From contig NZ_CP047954.1 of NCBI RefSeq assembly GCF_014279895.1, forward strand, positions 1,054,001 through 1,118,000: a stretch of DNA of 64,000 nucleotides, written 5' to 3'. Under the pieces are notes generated by a model. The model worked only from the letters and a program-made list of their open reading frames with translations. It had not been told where the DNA came from and searched no databases. The translations under genes and the position numbers were made by a program. Every line of letters starts with the position of its first letter. The first letter of the stretch is position 1. Source of the DNA: Synechococcus sp. M16.1. GTDB lineage: Bacteria > Cyanobacteriota > Cyanobacteriia > PCC-6307 > Cyanobiaceae. Shown in pieces: positions 8,317 through 15,831 of the stretch.

Positions 8317-9451
8317 TCATTCCCTTCAGCGTCGCGACGGAAGACGGAGACACACGGTTGAGGTACCTGAAAATCCAATACTTGAAGATCGTCGCCAACA
8401 CCACCGGGAATGTCGCGATGAAGAGGTTGACGAAACTTTGGCTGGAGGGAAGACCGAAATGCTCGGCAATCCCTTCCAGCAAGACCTGCCAACCTTCCGG
8501 GCTGTGGTATCCGACGAAGATGTCGGTGAACAGGATGATGGCGAAGGCCTTGGCGGAATCACTCAGCCCGTAAACCGCCTCATCAACAAATCCACGCAGA
8601 ACACGCAGTTCATCACGGCTCAGAAAACACACCACGGCGAAAGCGATCAGGCCCGCCAGATCCGCAAACACATTCTTGATCGCCTTGAGACTTTCCTGAT
8701 CGGCATCGTGCTTGAGCTCAGTCGCCTTTTTGGTGAGCTTGTCGCGCAGCGCACCATCATCAAGGGGCTGCACGCCCTTGAGGAAGGCATCGAATTCCAG
8801 TTCTTGCTTGTAGAGCCGAAGTTTTTCAGCCGCCTTCTCTTCCAGCTGAGGCTTGGGGTAGCTCAGGAAAGGGAGTTCGGGGGAAAACTGATTGACCGCA
8901 GGCGAGATCAGATAGGTACCGGCAATCTGCTGAACAAGAAGGGGAACCAGAATGAGCAGAAGCAGAACCCTCAGGGAAATCAGCGTGCTGTCCCGCCGGC
9001 GTCGATACCCCGCCACGACGCTGTCTTCCGTTGAGGGATCCAACTGGAGGCGAATGCTGTCGAAGACACCCAGAAGCGATCGGGGGAGGGCATCCGGTGA
9101 GCGGCTGATCGACGGCGAACTGCTGGATCGTCTCGATCCATAGCGGCTCACGACGGATTCAATCAGTTGAAGTTGACGCAACTCTTGGGAATCCAGTTGG
9201 CCCCGTTGTTTCGAGAGAGTTGCTGCTGTATTGCGGCAGATGGCCAGCGCGGTTTTGAAGCGGCGAAGAATCGTGGCCTGAACAGAGCGCGGCACGGAGA
9301 GCTTGAGCTCCGGACGAATCTGCCGGTCGCCGTAGTACTCCAACTCAAGGCTTTGGATGAGCAGAGCCGCCTCGTAGCCACGCTCAAGATCACTGGAGAG
9401 CTCGATCGCTTGGCTGTTGCTGAACAGGTTGATCCAGTTACGGCGGCTCAT
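8303..9451 (-). CDS. pxcA: Proton extrusion protein PxcA (CemA/CotA family)
   Basis: The 382-residue protein matches cyanobacterial PxcA, the homologue of plastid CemA, needed for light-induced proton extrusion and pH homeostasis. It has a long soluble N-terminal region (1-155). Four hydrophobic segments follow: about 157-180, the FADLAGLIAFAVVCFL region, the AFAIILFTDIFVGY region, and a C-terminal one (FVNLFIATFPVVLATIFKYW). The signature HSPEGWQVLLEGI, typical of CemA-like proteins, lies before the last helix. The start ATG at 9451 abuts a 14-bp tandem repeat that duplicates the start-codon context. Confidence 0.9.
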   Translation of the reverse strand: MSRRNWINLFSNSQAIELSSDLERGYEAALLIQSLELEYYGDRQIRPELKLSVPRSVQATILRRFKTALAICRNTAATLSKQRGQLDSQELRQLQLIESVVSRYGSRRSSSSPSISRSPDALPRSLLGVFDSIRLQLDPSTEDSVVAGYRRRRDSTLISLRVLLLLILVPLLVQQIAGTYLISPAVNQFSPELPFLSYPKPQLEEKAAEKLRLYKQELEFDAFLKGVQPLDDGALRDKLTKKATELKHDADQESLKAIKNVFADLAGLIAFAVVCFLSRDELRVLRGFVDEAVYGLSDSAKAFAIILFTDIFVGYHSPEGWQVLLEGIAEHFGLPSSQSFVNLFIATFPVVLATIFKYWIFRYLNRVSPSSVATLKGMNGSG

Positions 9452-9452
9452 T

Positions 9453-9494
9453 GCAGTCAGCTCATCGCAGTCAGCTCATCGCAGTCGGGTCATC
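9453..9494. repeat. Three tandem 14-bp repeats at the pxcA translation start
   Basis: GCAGTCAGCTCATC occurs at 9453-9466 and 9467-9480, with a diverged third copy (GCAGTCGGGTCATC) at 9481-9494. On the minus strand each full copy carries ATGAGCTGA, a two-codon mini-ORF. The array joins the stop codon of the Psb32-like gene to the pxcA start, so it occupies the whole ribosome-binding region of pxcA. Confidence 0.85.
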
Positions 9495-10179
9495 AGCGCG
9501 AGAACACCCACCAGGTGGCCATCGGAATGATGGTGCCAAGCACCAACAGGATGATCACCCACTTGGTGGCATCGCTTTCAGCGGTTTCCGCCTTGGTGGG
9601 AATGTTGGTGGGAAGGGTGACCCGTTCGATCTCCTTCGGCGGGCCGGGATCCTCGCCACCCGAGAGGACGGTTGAAAGTCGGGTGAGTCCATCAACTGAT
9701 GCCTGGCGATAACGATCGCCCTCCCTCAGGGGCACAGTCATCGTTGTACGGGCGGTGCTCTTCAGCAGGCTGGGAGGAAGCTGTGCCTCAAGCTCCAGAT
9801 TGGCCACAACAGCGGAGCGCTTGTTCGAGGCTTCGATCAACATCAGCAGCAAGGGATTGCCGCTGGGTGAGCTCCACGTCTCGAGGAGTTCCTCACCGAA
9901 GCTGTTCAAGGTGATGCCGTAATCCAAACGCCGCAGCGTGATCAGGCGGGCATCGACCCGTTGATCTTCAAAGCTGCGTAATTTCGCTTCCAATTCACCA
10001 CGGCTGGCGCGGCTGAACACGTCGGCATCGTCGATCACCAACGCATCCGGCAGGCTTTCACCCAGGGCAGCAGGTGAGATCGCCAGACTGGCTGGTGCCC
10101 AGAGGAGAAGACAGACCCCGAAACTGAGCAGGCTGGCCAACAGGCGTCGGGCGGAACGGGGCATCCCTTCAAGCGTCAT
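9493..10179 (-). CDS. TPM domain protein, Psb32-like
   Basis: The 228-residue protein has a signal peptide (1-33, ending ASLA), a TPM domain (about 40-170: DALVIDDADVFSRASRGELEAKL to LLLMLIEASNKRSAVV), and one C-terminal membrane helix (about 206-226, KWVIILLVLGTIIPM). This topology, a lumen- or periplasm-facing TPM domain held by a C-terminal anchor, is that of cyanobacterial Psb32, which helps protect and repair photosystem II. It is directly upstream of pxcA on the same strand and likely in the same transcript. Assignment to Psb32 rather than another TPM protein rests on topology and context. Confidence 0.8.
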   Translation of the reverse strand: MTLEGMPRSARRLLASLLSFGVCLLLWAPASLAISPAALGESLPDALVIDDADVFSRASRGELEAKLRSFEDQRVDARLITLRRLDYGITLNSFGEELLETWSSPSGNPLLLMLIEASNKRSAVVANLELEAQLPPSLLKSTARTTMTVPLREGDRYRQASVDGLTRLSTVLSGGEDPGPPKEIERVTLPTNIPTKAETAESDATKWVIILLVLGTIIPMATWWVFSR

Positions 10180-10197
10180 GACTGTCTCAGTCTGCCG

Positions 10198-10605
10198 TTA
10201 GCTGTCCAGCATGTCGCGGTTCAAAGCTGCAATTGCCTCAACAACCATGCGGGCTTCGTTGTCGGGCAGAGTCATTTGACGGGTGAGCTGGTCGAGGAGA
10301 TCGGTTTCCTCCGCTGTGATCTTGCGGTCGGCATGCACCAGATGCGCTGCCACAGCCAGGGCGGACTGCTGCTGAATTCGATTGAGCTGAGGCAAGGCGG
10401 ACGTGATCAAGCCCTGAACGCCCTGCTCCCGCAACAACAACAGCAGGCGGTCAAACAATTCACCCATGGCCGCTTCAGAGCTGTCGCTGTAAAGCGATCG
10501 GTTCTCCAGCTGACGGCGCAGAGCATGGGCCTCATCCCGCCCCAGCCTTCCATCGCAGGCAACAGCGGCAAGGGCAACAGCAGCAAAAGCCTCGGGAGTC
10601 GTCAT
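10198..10605 (-). CDS. TerB-like tellurite resistance family protein
   Basis: The 135-residue all-helical protein shows the TerB-like pattern of two pseudo-repeated acidic loops: VACDGRLGRDEAHALRRQL near the start and VHADRKITAEETDLLDQL near the end. These D-G-x-(I/L)-xxxE loops resemble metal-binding sites in TerB. No membrane segment is present. The ATG at 10605 gives a normal TerB-like start; upstream in-frame codons such as ATG 10620 run towards the divergent gene and are less likely. The gene lies 19 bases before the Psb32-like gene and probably shares its transcript. Function in cyanobacteria is not established. Confidence 0.75.
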   Translation of the reverse strand: MTTPEAFAAVALAAVACDGRLGRDEAHALRRQLENRSLYSDSSEAAMGELFDRLLLLLREQGVQGLITSALPQLNRIQQQSALAVAAHLVHADRKITAEETDLLDQLTRQMTLPDNEARMVVEAIAALNRDMLDS

Positions 10606-10667
10606 GGCAGAGACGCACATGTCCGTATTTGAGCAGGATGATTGCGTTCTGACAGCACCCTCTGTTG

Positions 10668-11318
10668 ATGCCAGGTCCCGCCCGAGCTGTTCTGATCTGT
10701 GCGCTTCTGTTGCTGGGTCTGACCGTGACCAATGCAGGGGTAGCGCAGACCGTGACACCGGAATTTCAACGGGCCGAAGTTCTGGCGGGGATGGCAGCGG
10801 TGGGCCTGATGCTGGTGGCTGTGCTGTGGACTCGGGCGAACCCCAAGTCAGCAGCGAAAGTTCCGTTGCAGGGGGAACAGGGACTTTTGATGACGGATCA
10901 GTTCAGCGAAAACCAACAACAGGAGCTGGCCTGGGGCAGCCACATGCTGTTGACGGCGACGCCAGCGGCATCCGTGCTCGTGATATGGCGCCATCAGGTT
11001 GTGCTGCGTCGGGGCCTGATCAGTCAGGAGGCTTTCGAGCCAGGAGCAATCACCCAACGGGCCATGGAGCGTGAGCAAACGATCTCCTTGGTCAACACAA
11101 CGCTGTTTCCGGGCCGAGCGGAATTCGACGCCATGCTGCCGTCACTTCCTGCCATCGTTGTTTGCCCGATGGGAACCGAGGGGGCCGTGATCGTGGGGGG
11201 TTGGTCGCCCCGTTGCTTCACCCGCTCCGATGAGCGATGGATTGAGGGCTGGACCCAGCGGCTCAGAACGACACTTGGGGCCGGCGAGGCTTCTCCTGTG
11301 CCGCCGGACTCAGCTTGA
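10668..11318 (+). CDS. Cofactor assembly of complex C subunit B (CCB2/CCB4-like)
   Basis: The 216-residue product resembles cyanobacterial homologues of CCB2/CCB4, factors for covalent attachment of haem c(i) to cytochrome b6 of the b6f complex. Two N-terminal membrane helices (about 5-24 and 36-54) are followed by a soluble domain with WGSHMLLTATPAASVLVIW and a C-terminal WSPRCFTRSDERWIEGW. The ATG at 10668 is preferred over the TTG one codon earlier. The 3' end overlaps the convergent lptC-like gene by 56 bases. The assignment rests on recalled family resemblance and topology. Confidence 0.7.
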   Translation: MPGPARAVLICALLLLGLTVTNAGVAQTVTPEFQRAEVLAGMAAVGLMLVAVLWTRANPKSAAKVPLQGEQGLLMTDQFSENQQQELAWGSHMLLTATPAASVLVIWRHQVVLRRGLISQEAFEPGAITQRAMEREQTISLVNTTLFPGRAEFDAMLPSLPAIVVCPMGTEGAVIVGGWSPRCFTRSDERWIEGWTQRLRTTLGAGEASPVPPDSA

Positions 11319-12429
11319 TCGTTGATTGAACCCTCGCTCCGGCCTGGCCGAAGCGGACCTCGCCATTCTCCGAAATCCTGGCCTCCATGCGTGAGGCCCG
11401 CGTGATCTGCTCTGGTTTGGTCCGCTCAAGAACCACATCGCCATCGGCCACAACCCGTTCACTGCGCCAGTTCCATGCGCAGCGCCGGGCCGTCAATGTT
11501 TCCGACGTCTGCTCAACGCGACAATCATTGGCAATGATCACGGTGCCGGAAGTCTGATCCAGCTTGAATCCCCTGCCCTGCACCTTGCTGTTTTTCAAAT
11601 CAGCCTGCACGGGTTGATCGGATTGAAATTGCTTCGCTGTAAATAACCAACGTGTTTGACCGGCATTGATCTGACCGCGGTCGTTCTCCAGCACCAGCGT
11701 GACCGGTTCTTGCAGGTCGAGGTAACCCTGGAGGGTGTTGCCATCGAGGCCTGAAGCGCTGAGTATGCGTCCATCGCTGCGGATGGCCTGCACAGGGCCA
11801 GGCGCCTGCAACAAACCACTCTTCAGATTCCAGGTGCCGTTACCACCTTTCACCACCGTGGAAGCAGAACTGATTTCATCAACACGGTTGAGCTGGGTTG
11901 GGCCGCTGAACTCCAGTACCTCGGTGTCCTGCTGGAACACCAGCTCGCGTGAACGAATTTGCGTCTCACCATCATTGGCCTTGGGCCGTTGATTGATGAC
12001 CATCCGCGACTGCGATGGCGTCCAGATCAGATTGTCTCCCTCAATCGTCAGCCCCCGTTGGTTCAACTGCCGCAGCTGGACCGATCCTTCAAGAACGACG
12101 AGCTCACCATCCCGCAACACCGTGGCGAGATCGGCGGTGATCCTGAAGTGCGGTTGATCATTTCGATAGAGAACGCCCTCGGGACCTCGCGCACGGATGG
12201 TTCGACTGATCAGGTCGTAGCGCGCCTCGGGGCTGATGAGATCCCAGTCACGGTTGCCATCAACGGCCCGCTGGCTCAAATCCAGCGACCGGAAGACAAA
12301 GGACGGCGTGGGTTCAAGCGCAATCTGCCGCCGCGTTGTGCAACCGGTGAGCCATGCACTCGCCACAAGGGCTGCTGTCAGACCACAACGTGACCAGCGA
12401 CCCAGCATGCTTTGTTCAGAGCGGTTCAT
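11263..12429 (-). CDS. lptC: LptC-like lipopolysaccharide export lipoprotein
   Basis: This 388-residue protein begins with a lipoprotein signal ending in the lipobox LTGC (C30). It continues with beta-rich LptC/OstA-like repeats such as LRDGELVVLEGSVQLRQLNQRGLTIEGDNLIW and ELVFQQDTEVLEFSGPTQLNRV. It is much longer than proteobacterial LptC (about 190 residues), as is usual in cyanobacteria. It should sit at the periplasmic face of the inner membrane and pass lipopolysaccharide to LptA-like partners. Its start overlaps the metG 3' end by 14 bases and its 3' end overlaps the convergent CCB-type gene by 56 bases. Confidence 0.8.
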   Translation of the reverse strand: MNRSEQSMLGRWSRCGLTAALVASAWLTGCTTRRQIALEPTPSFVFRSLDLSQRAVDGNRDWDLISPEARYDLISRTIRARGPEGVLYRNDQPHFRITADLATVLRDGELVVLEGSVQLRQLNQRGLTIEGDNLIWTPSQSRMVINQRPKANDGETQIRSRELVFQQDTEVLEFSGPTQLNRVDEISSASTVVKGGNGTWNLKSGLLQAPGPVQAIRSDGRILSASGLDGNTLQGYLDLQEPVTLVLENDRGQINAGQTRWLFTAKQFQSDQPVQADLKNSKVQGRGFKLDQTSGTVIIANDCRVEQTSETLTARRCAWNWRSERVVADGDVVLERTKPEQITRASRMEARISENGEVRFGQAGARVQSTIKLSPAAQEKPRRPQVSF

Positions 12430-13960
12430 CCAGCTCCAACCGCTGCATCACCGGTGTTGGATTCGGCAGCGCGGAACCGCTGCACAGCCTGCCCCAATTC
12501 AGCTGTTTCGACCAGTTGTCTGGATCCAGGCGTTCCCCAAGTTGAGACAGGATCCGCTCGCTGAGGTCGGGCAACAGCGGGGCAAGCAGGAGTCCAACGA
12601 TGCGGGTGGTTTCCAGCACAGCAAACAAATCCTCGGCCACGCTCTGCTCTTGACCGGGTTCCTTCATGCGACTCCAGGGAGCCGTGTCATTGAGATGACC
12701 GTTCGCGGCAATGGCCAACTGAAGGATCGACTCGGCCGCGGTCTTGAACGCGAGCTGCGGCATCGCCTCCATCACCGTGCTGACGGTTTCCGCAGCCTTG
12801 AGGGCCAGGGGATGGTCAGCACTTGAGGCTGCCCCTGCCGGGGGAACGCCGTCATCGAACCATTTGCGCGCCATCGACGAGGTGCGATTCAGCAGGTTGC
12901 CGATGGTGTTGGCCAGATCGTTGTTGACCAGATCAACAAAGCGTTGCTGTTGGAAATCGCCGTCGTCTCCGAATTGGATGTCGCGCAGGAGGTACCAACG
13001 AACGGCATCACTGCCGCATCGCTCCAGCAACAGTTCGGGGTCCAGCACATTGCCGAGGGATTTGCCCATCTTCTGGCCCTCACGGGTGAGGAAGCCATGG
13101 CCGAAAACCTTTTGCGGCAGCGGCAGTCCTGCAGACATGCACATGGCAGGCCAGAACACAGCGTGGAAGCGGAGGATGTCCTTGCCGATCACGTGCACGG
13201 AGGCGGGCCAACCGCAGGAGGCGAGCCGATCGAGCGATACCGCTTCTCCATCATCAAGAAGCGCTGTGAGATAACCCAGCAGGGCATCAAACCAGACGTA
13301 GAAGGTGTGGCCTGGATGGTCGGGGACCGGAAGTCCCCAGGACACATTCACCCGCGAAATGGAGAAGTCGCGCAGACCTTGAGCGACGAAGTTGCGCACT
13401 TCCTGTCGTCGGCTGGCAGGGGCGATGAAGTCATCGCGCGCCACCAACTCCTCAATGGCGGATTGATAGCGGGAGAGCCGAAAGAACAGGTTCTCCTCAT
13501 CGCGCCACTCGAGAGGCTTGCGGTGGATCGAACAGGAGGGCGACTCCGCTTCGGCCGGATCATCCTTGTATTCCTCGCAATCGACGCAGTACCAGCCGGT
13601 CTGCTTGCCGACAACGATGTCGCCGGATGCCTTGACCCTTTTGTAGAACTGTTCCACCAATTCCAGGTGGCGCGGGTTGGTGGTGCGCACAAAGCGATCG
13701 TCAGAAATCCCCCACTGATTCCAGAGATCGCGGTATCGGCTGCTGACCTTGTCGCAGTGGTCCTGGGGGCTCAGCTGCTGACGTTCTGCCGTGCGCTGAA
13801 TCTTCTGGCCGTGCTCATCAACACCGGTCACGAAGGTCACCTTCTCCAGCTGCAGCCGCTCAAAGCGAGCCAAGGCATCACAGGCCAGGGTCGTGTAAGT
13901 GCTGCCCAGATGGGGACGATCGTTGACGTAATAGAGCGGAGTCGTAAGGGTGTAAGGCAT
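12416..13960 (-). CDS. metG: Methionine--tRNA ligase
   Basis: The 514-residue class I synthetase charges tRNA-Met. The HIGH-type motif appears as HLGS (17-20) and the KMSKS loop as KMGKS in GQKMGKSLGN. A zinc-knuckle region with CVDC and CSIH follows residue 120. There is no C-terminal EMAP-like tRNA-binding domain, so this is the short form usual in cyanobacteria. The ATG at 13960 gives the expected start (MPYTLTTPLYYVNDRPHLGS). The gene precedes lptC on the same strand with a 14-base overlap. Confidence 0.95.
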   Translation of the reverse strand: MPYTLTTPLYYVNDRPHLGSTYTTLACDALARFERLQLEKVTFVTGVDEHGQKIQRTAERQQLSPQDHCDKVSSRYRDLWNQWGISDDRFVRTTNPRHLELVEQFYKRVKASGDIVVGKQTGWYCVDCEEYKDDPAEAESPSCSIHRKPLEWRDEENLFFRLSRYQSAIEELVARDDFIAPASRRQEVRNFVAQGLRDFSISRVNVSWGLPVPDHPGHTFYVWFDALLGYLTALLDDGEAVSLDRLASCGWPASVHVIGKDILRFHAVFWPAMCMSAGLPLPQKVFGHGFLTREGQKMGKSLGNVLDPELLLERCGSDAVRWYLLRDIQFGDDGDFQQQRFVDLVNNDLANTIGNLLNRTSSMARKWFDDGVPPAGAASSADHPLALKAAETVSTVMEAMPQLAFKTAAESILQLAIAANGHLNDTAPWSRMKEPGQEQSVAEDLFAVLETTRIVGLLLAPLLPDLSERILSQLGERLDPDNWSKQLNWGRLCSGSALPNPTPVMQRLELDEPL

Positions 13961-14046
13961 CAGAAAAGTTCGAACTCCGCTGCACCGCAGCGACGACAGA
14001 CTCTAACGAGCATGCCCATCTCGCTCCACGCCAAACAGCCCTCCTC

Positions 14047-15831
14047 ATGACGCACCGCGACGTGGTGGTCTGGGGTGGTGGCTGCGGCGGCGTTGCTGCT
14101 GCACTGCAGAGCGCAAGATCAGGAGCAGACACGACACTGTTCACCCCTGGCCCCTGGCTGGGGGGCATGGTGAGTTCAGCAGGAGTCTGTGCCCCGGATG
14201 GCCATGAACTCACCTGTTGGCAAACCGGGATCTGGGGCGCCTTTCTGCGCCAGTTGGAGTTGGAGGAGCCGAGTGGGCTCGACCACAACTGGGTGAGTTG
14301 TTTCGGATACAGGCCGCAAACAGCCGAACGGATCCTGCAACGCTGGGTGGCGGCTGAGCCCAGGCTGGACTGGCGTCCCCACTGCAGGCTGGAACAGGTT
14401 TACGGCCAGCAGGGTCGCCTCCAGTCTGTGGAGATCCACAGCACCAATGGCGTCGAAAGCTATTCCGCCGACGTGTTTGTGGATGGCAGCGATCTGGGTG
14501 ATCTGCTTGCCCTGTCGTCCGCCCCCTTCCGCTGGGGGTGGGAAGCCAAGGAGATCTGGGATGAACCCAGCGCTCCCGAGCAGTCCCGGCTTGAGAGCGA
14601 AGCGTTTTTTCAAGAGCAACCGATTCAGTCACCCACCTGGGTGGTGATGGGCCAATTGCATGGGGAACTCGATCCGCGCCAGGCCGCAGCGATCCCGCGG
14701 ATTCCGTTCGATCGGAGCACCGCCAGCTTCGGCCTCGAGAAAACCATCACCTATGGCCGTCTGCCCAGCGGCCTGGTCATGCTCAATTGGCCCCTTGAGG
14801 GCAACGACTGGCACCACAGCCTCGATCGAGCCCTCAGTGCTGATGGCGAGGTTCGTGCGGAGCTGGCCCAGGAGATGCAACGGCACAGCAAGGATTTCCT
14901 GGCGGCCCTGGAGGACTGCAGCGGTGGTTGGATCACTTCCGGTAACGCCTTCCCGGGAGCCGATCCCAGCCTGGCGTTGATGCCGTACTGGCGAGAAGGC
15001 CGGCGGCTGATGGGTCGCACAACGGTCACGGAACGCGACCTCTTGCCGGTCTCCAAACAAGCCCTGCGGGGACCGCTCCCCATCGATGCCCAGGGTCGCT
15101 GCACCAGCATCGCTGTGGGTACCTATGCCAATGACCATCACTACCCGGGCGAGGACTGGCCTCTCGCGCCAAAAAGTGTTCGTTGGGGAGGACGTTGGAG
15201 CGGTACGCCCTTCTGCATCCCCTTCGATGCCCTGATCACAGACTCAATACCCAACCTTGTGATGGCAGAGAAAGGCTTCAGCGTCAGCCACATGGCCAAT
15301 GGGGCCACGCGCCTGCAGCCTTTGATCCTCAACCTGGGCCAGGTGGCGGGTCTGGCGGCGGCCATGGCGGTTCGCCAGGGCTGTGACACTGCTGATCTGC
15401 AAGTTGAGGCCATCCAGTCAGCCCTGATCCACGAGCCGCAGGCCCCTGCAGCAGTTCTCCCGATCTGGGACTGGCCGCTCTGGCATCCGCACTGGGTTAA
15501 GGCACAGGAGCAGGGCTTGGCTCAGCCTGAACACCTGGACGCCATGGGCCGCCTTTCAGGCCCAAGGTCCAGCCTGCTTCCCCCTGGCGTGAACCAGGCG
15601 CCAAATCAGCCCCATGAGGTTGGCCTCAGTGGCGTGCTCACCGGCAACCTCCATGAGGGCTACCACTTGGAAACCGCTGAAAAGATCTGGCCTCTGATCA
15701 CCCTTGAACCGGCAATCCATCGCTGGCTATCCGACGAGGATCATTCGGGCCGAACCCTGAACCTCCGCGGCATTAAGAATCCCTGGGGGCCCTGGGTGCG
15801 GATCACTGGGGTTATGGATCAAGCCAACTGA
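14047..15831 (+). CDS. FAD-dependent oxidoreductase
   Basis: The 594-residue protein opens with a dinucleotide-binding fold, DVVVWGGGCGGVAAALQSARSGADTTLF, followed by GPWLGGMVSSAGVCAPDG, a pattern typical of the FAD_oxidored family (PF12831). Later it has SHMANGATRLQPLILNLGQVAGLAAAMAVRQG, the C-terminal FAD-contact region. No signal peptide is obvious. Substrate is unknown. Family members are widespread and mostly uncharacterised. It is divergent from metG, and its 3' end overlaps the convergent RNase II-type gene by 13 bases. Confidence 0.8.
   Translation: MTHRDVVVWGGGCGGVAAALQSARSGADTTLFTPGPWLGGMVSSAGVCAPDGHELTCWQTGIWGAFLRQLELEEPSGLDHNWVSCFGYRPQTAERILQRWVAAEPRLDWRPHCRLEQVYGQQGRLQSVEIHSTNGVESYSADVFVDGSDLGDLLALSSAPFRWGWEAKEIWDEPSAPEQSRLESEAFFQEQPIQSPTWVVMGQLHGELDPRQAAAIPRIPFDRSTASFGLEKTITYGRLPSGLVMLNWPLEGNDWHHSLDRALSADGEVRAELAQEMQRHSKDFLAALEDCSGGWITSGNAFPGADPSLALMPYWREGRRLMGRTTVTERDLLPVSKQALRGPLPIDAQGRCTSIAVGTYANDHHYPGEDWPLAPKSVRWGGRWSGTPFCIPFDALITDSIPNLVMAEKGFSVSHMANGATRLQPLILNLGQVAGLAAAMAVRQGCDTADLQVEAIQSALIHEPQAPAAVLPIWDWPLWHPHWVKAQEQGLAQPEHLDAMGRLSGPRSSLLPPGVNQAPNQPHEVGLSGVLTGNLHEGYHLETAEKIWPLITLEPAIHRWLSDEDHSGRTLNLRGIKNPWGPWVRITGVMDQAN

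Noticed and set aside
12944-14050. 368-codon plus-strand open frame opposite metG
   Set aside because: It is antisense to metG and has no coherent protein pattern.
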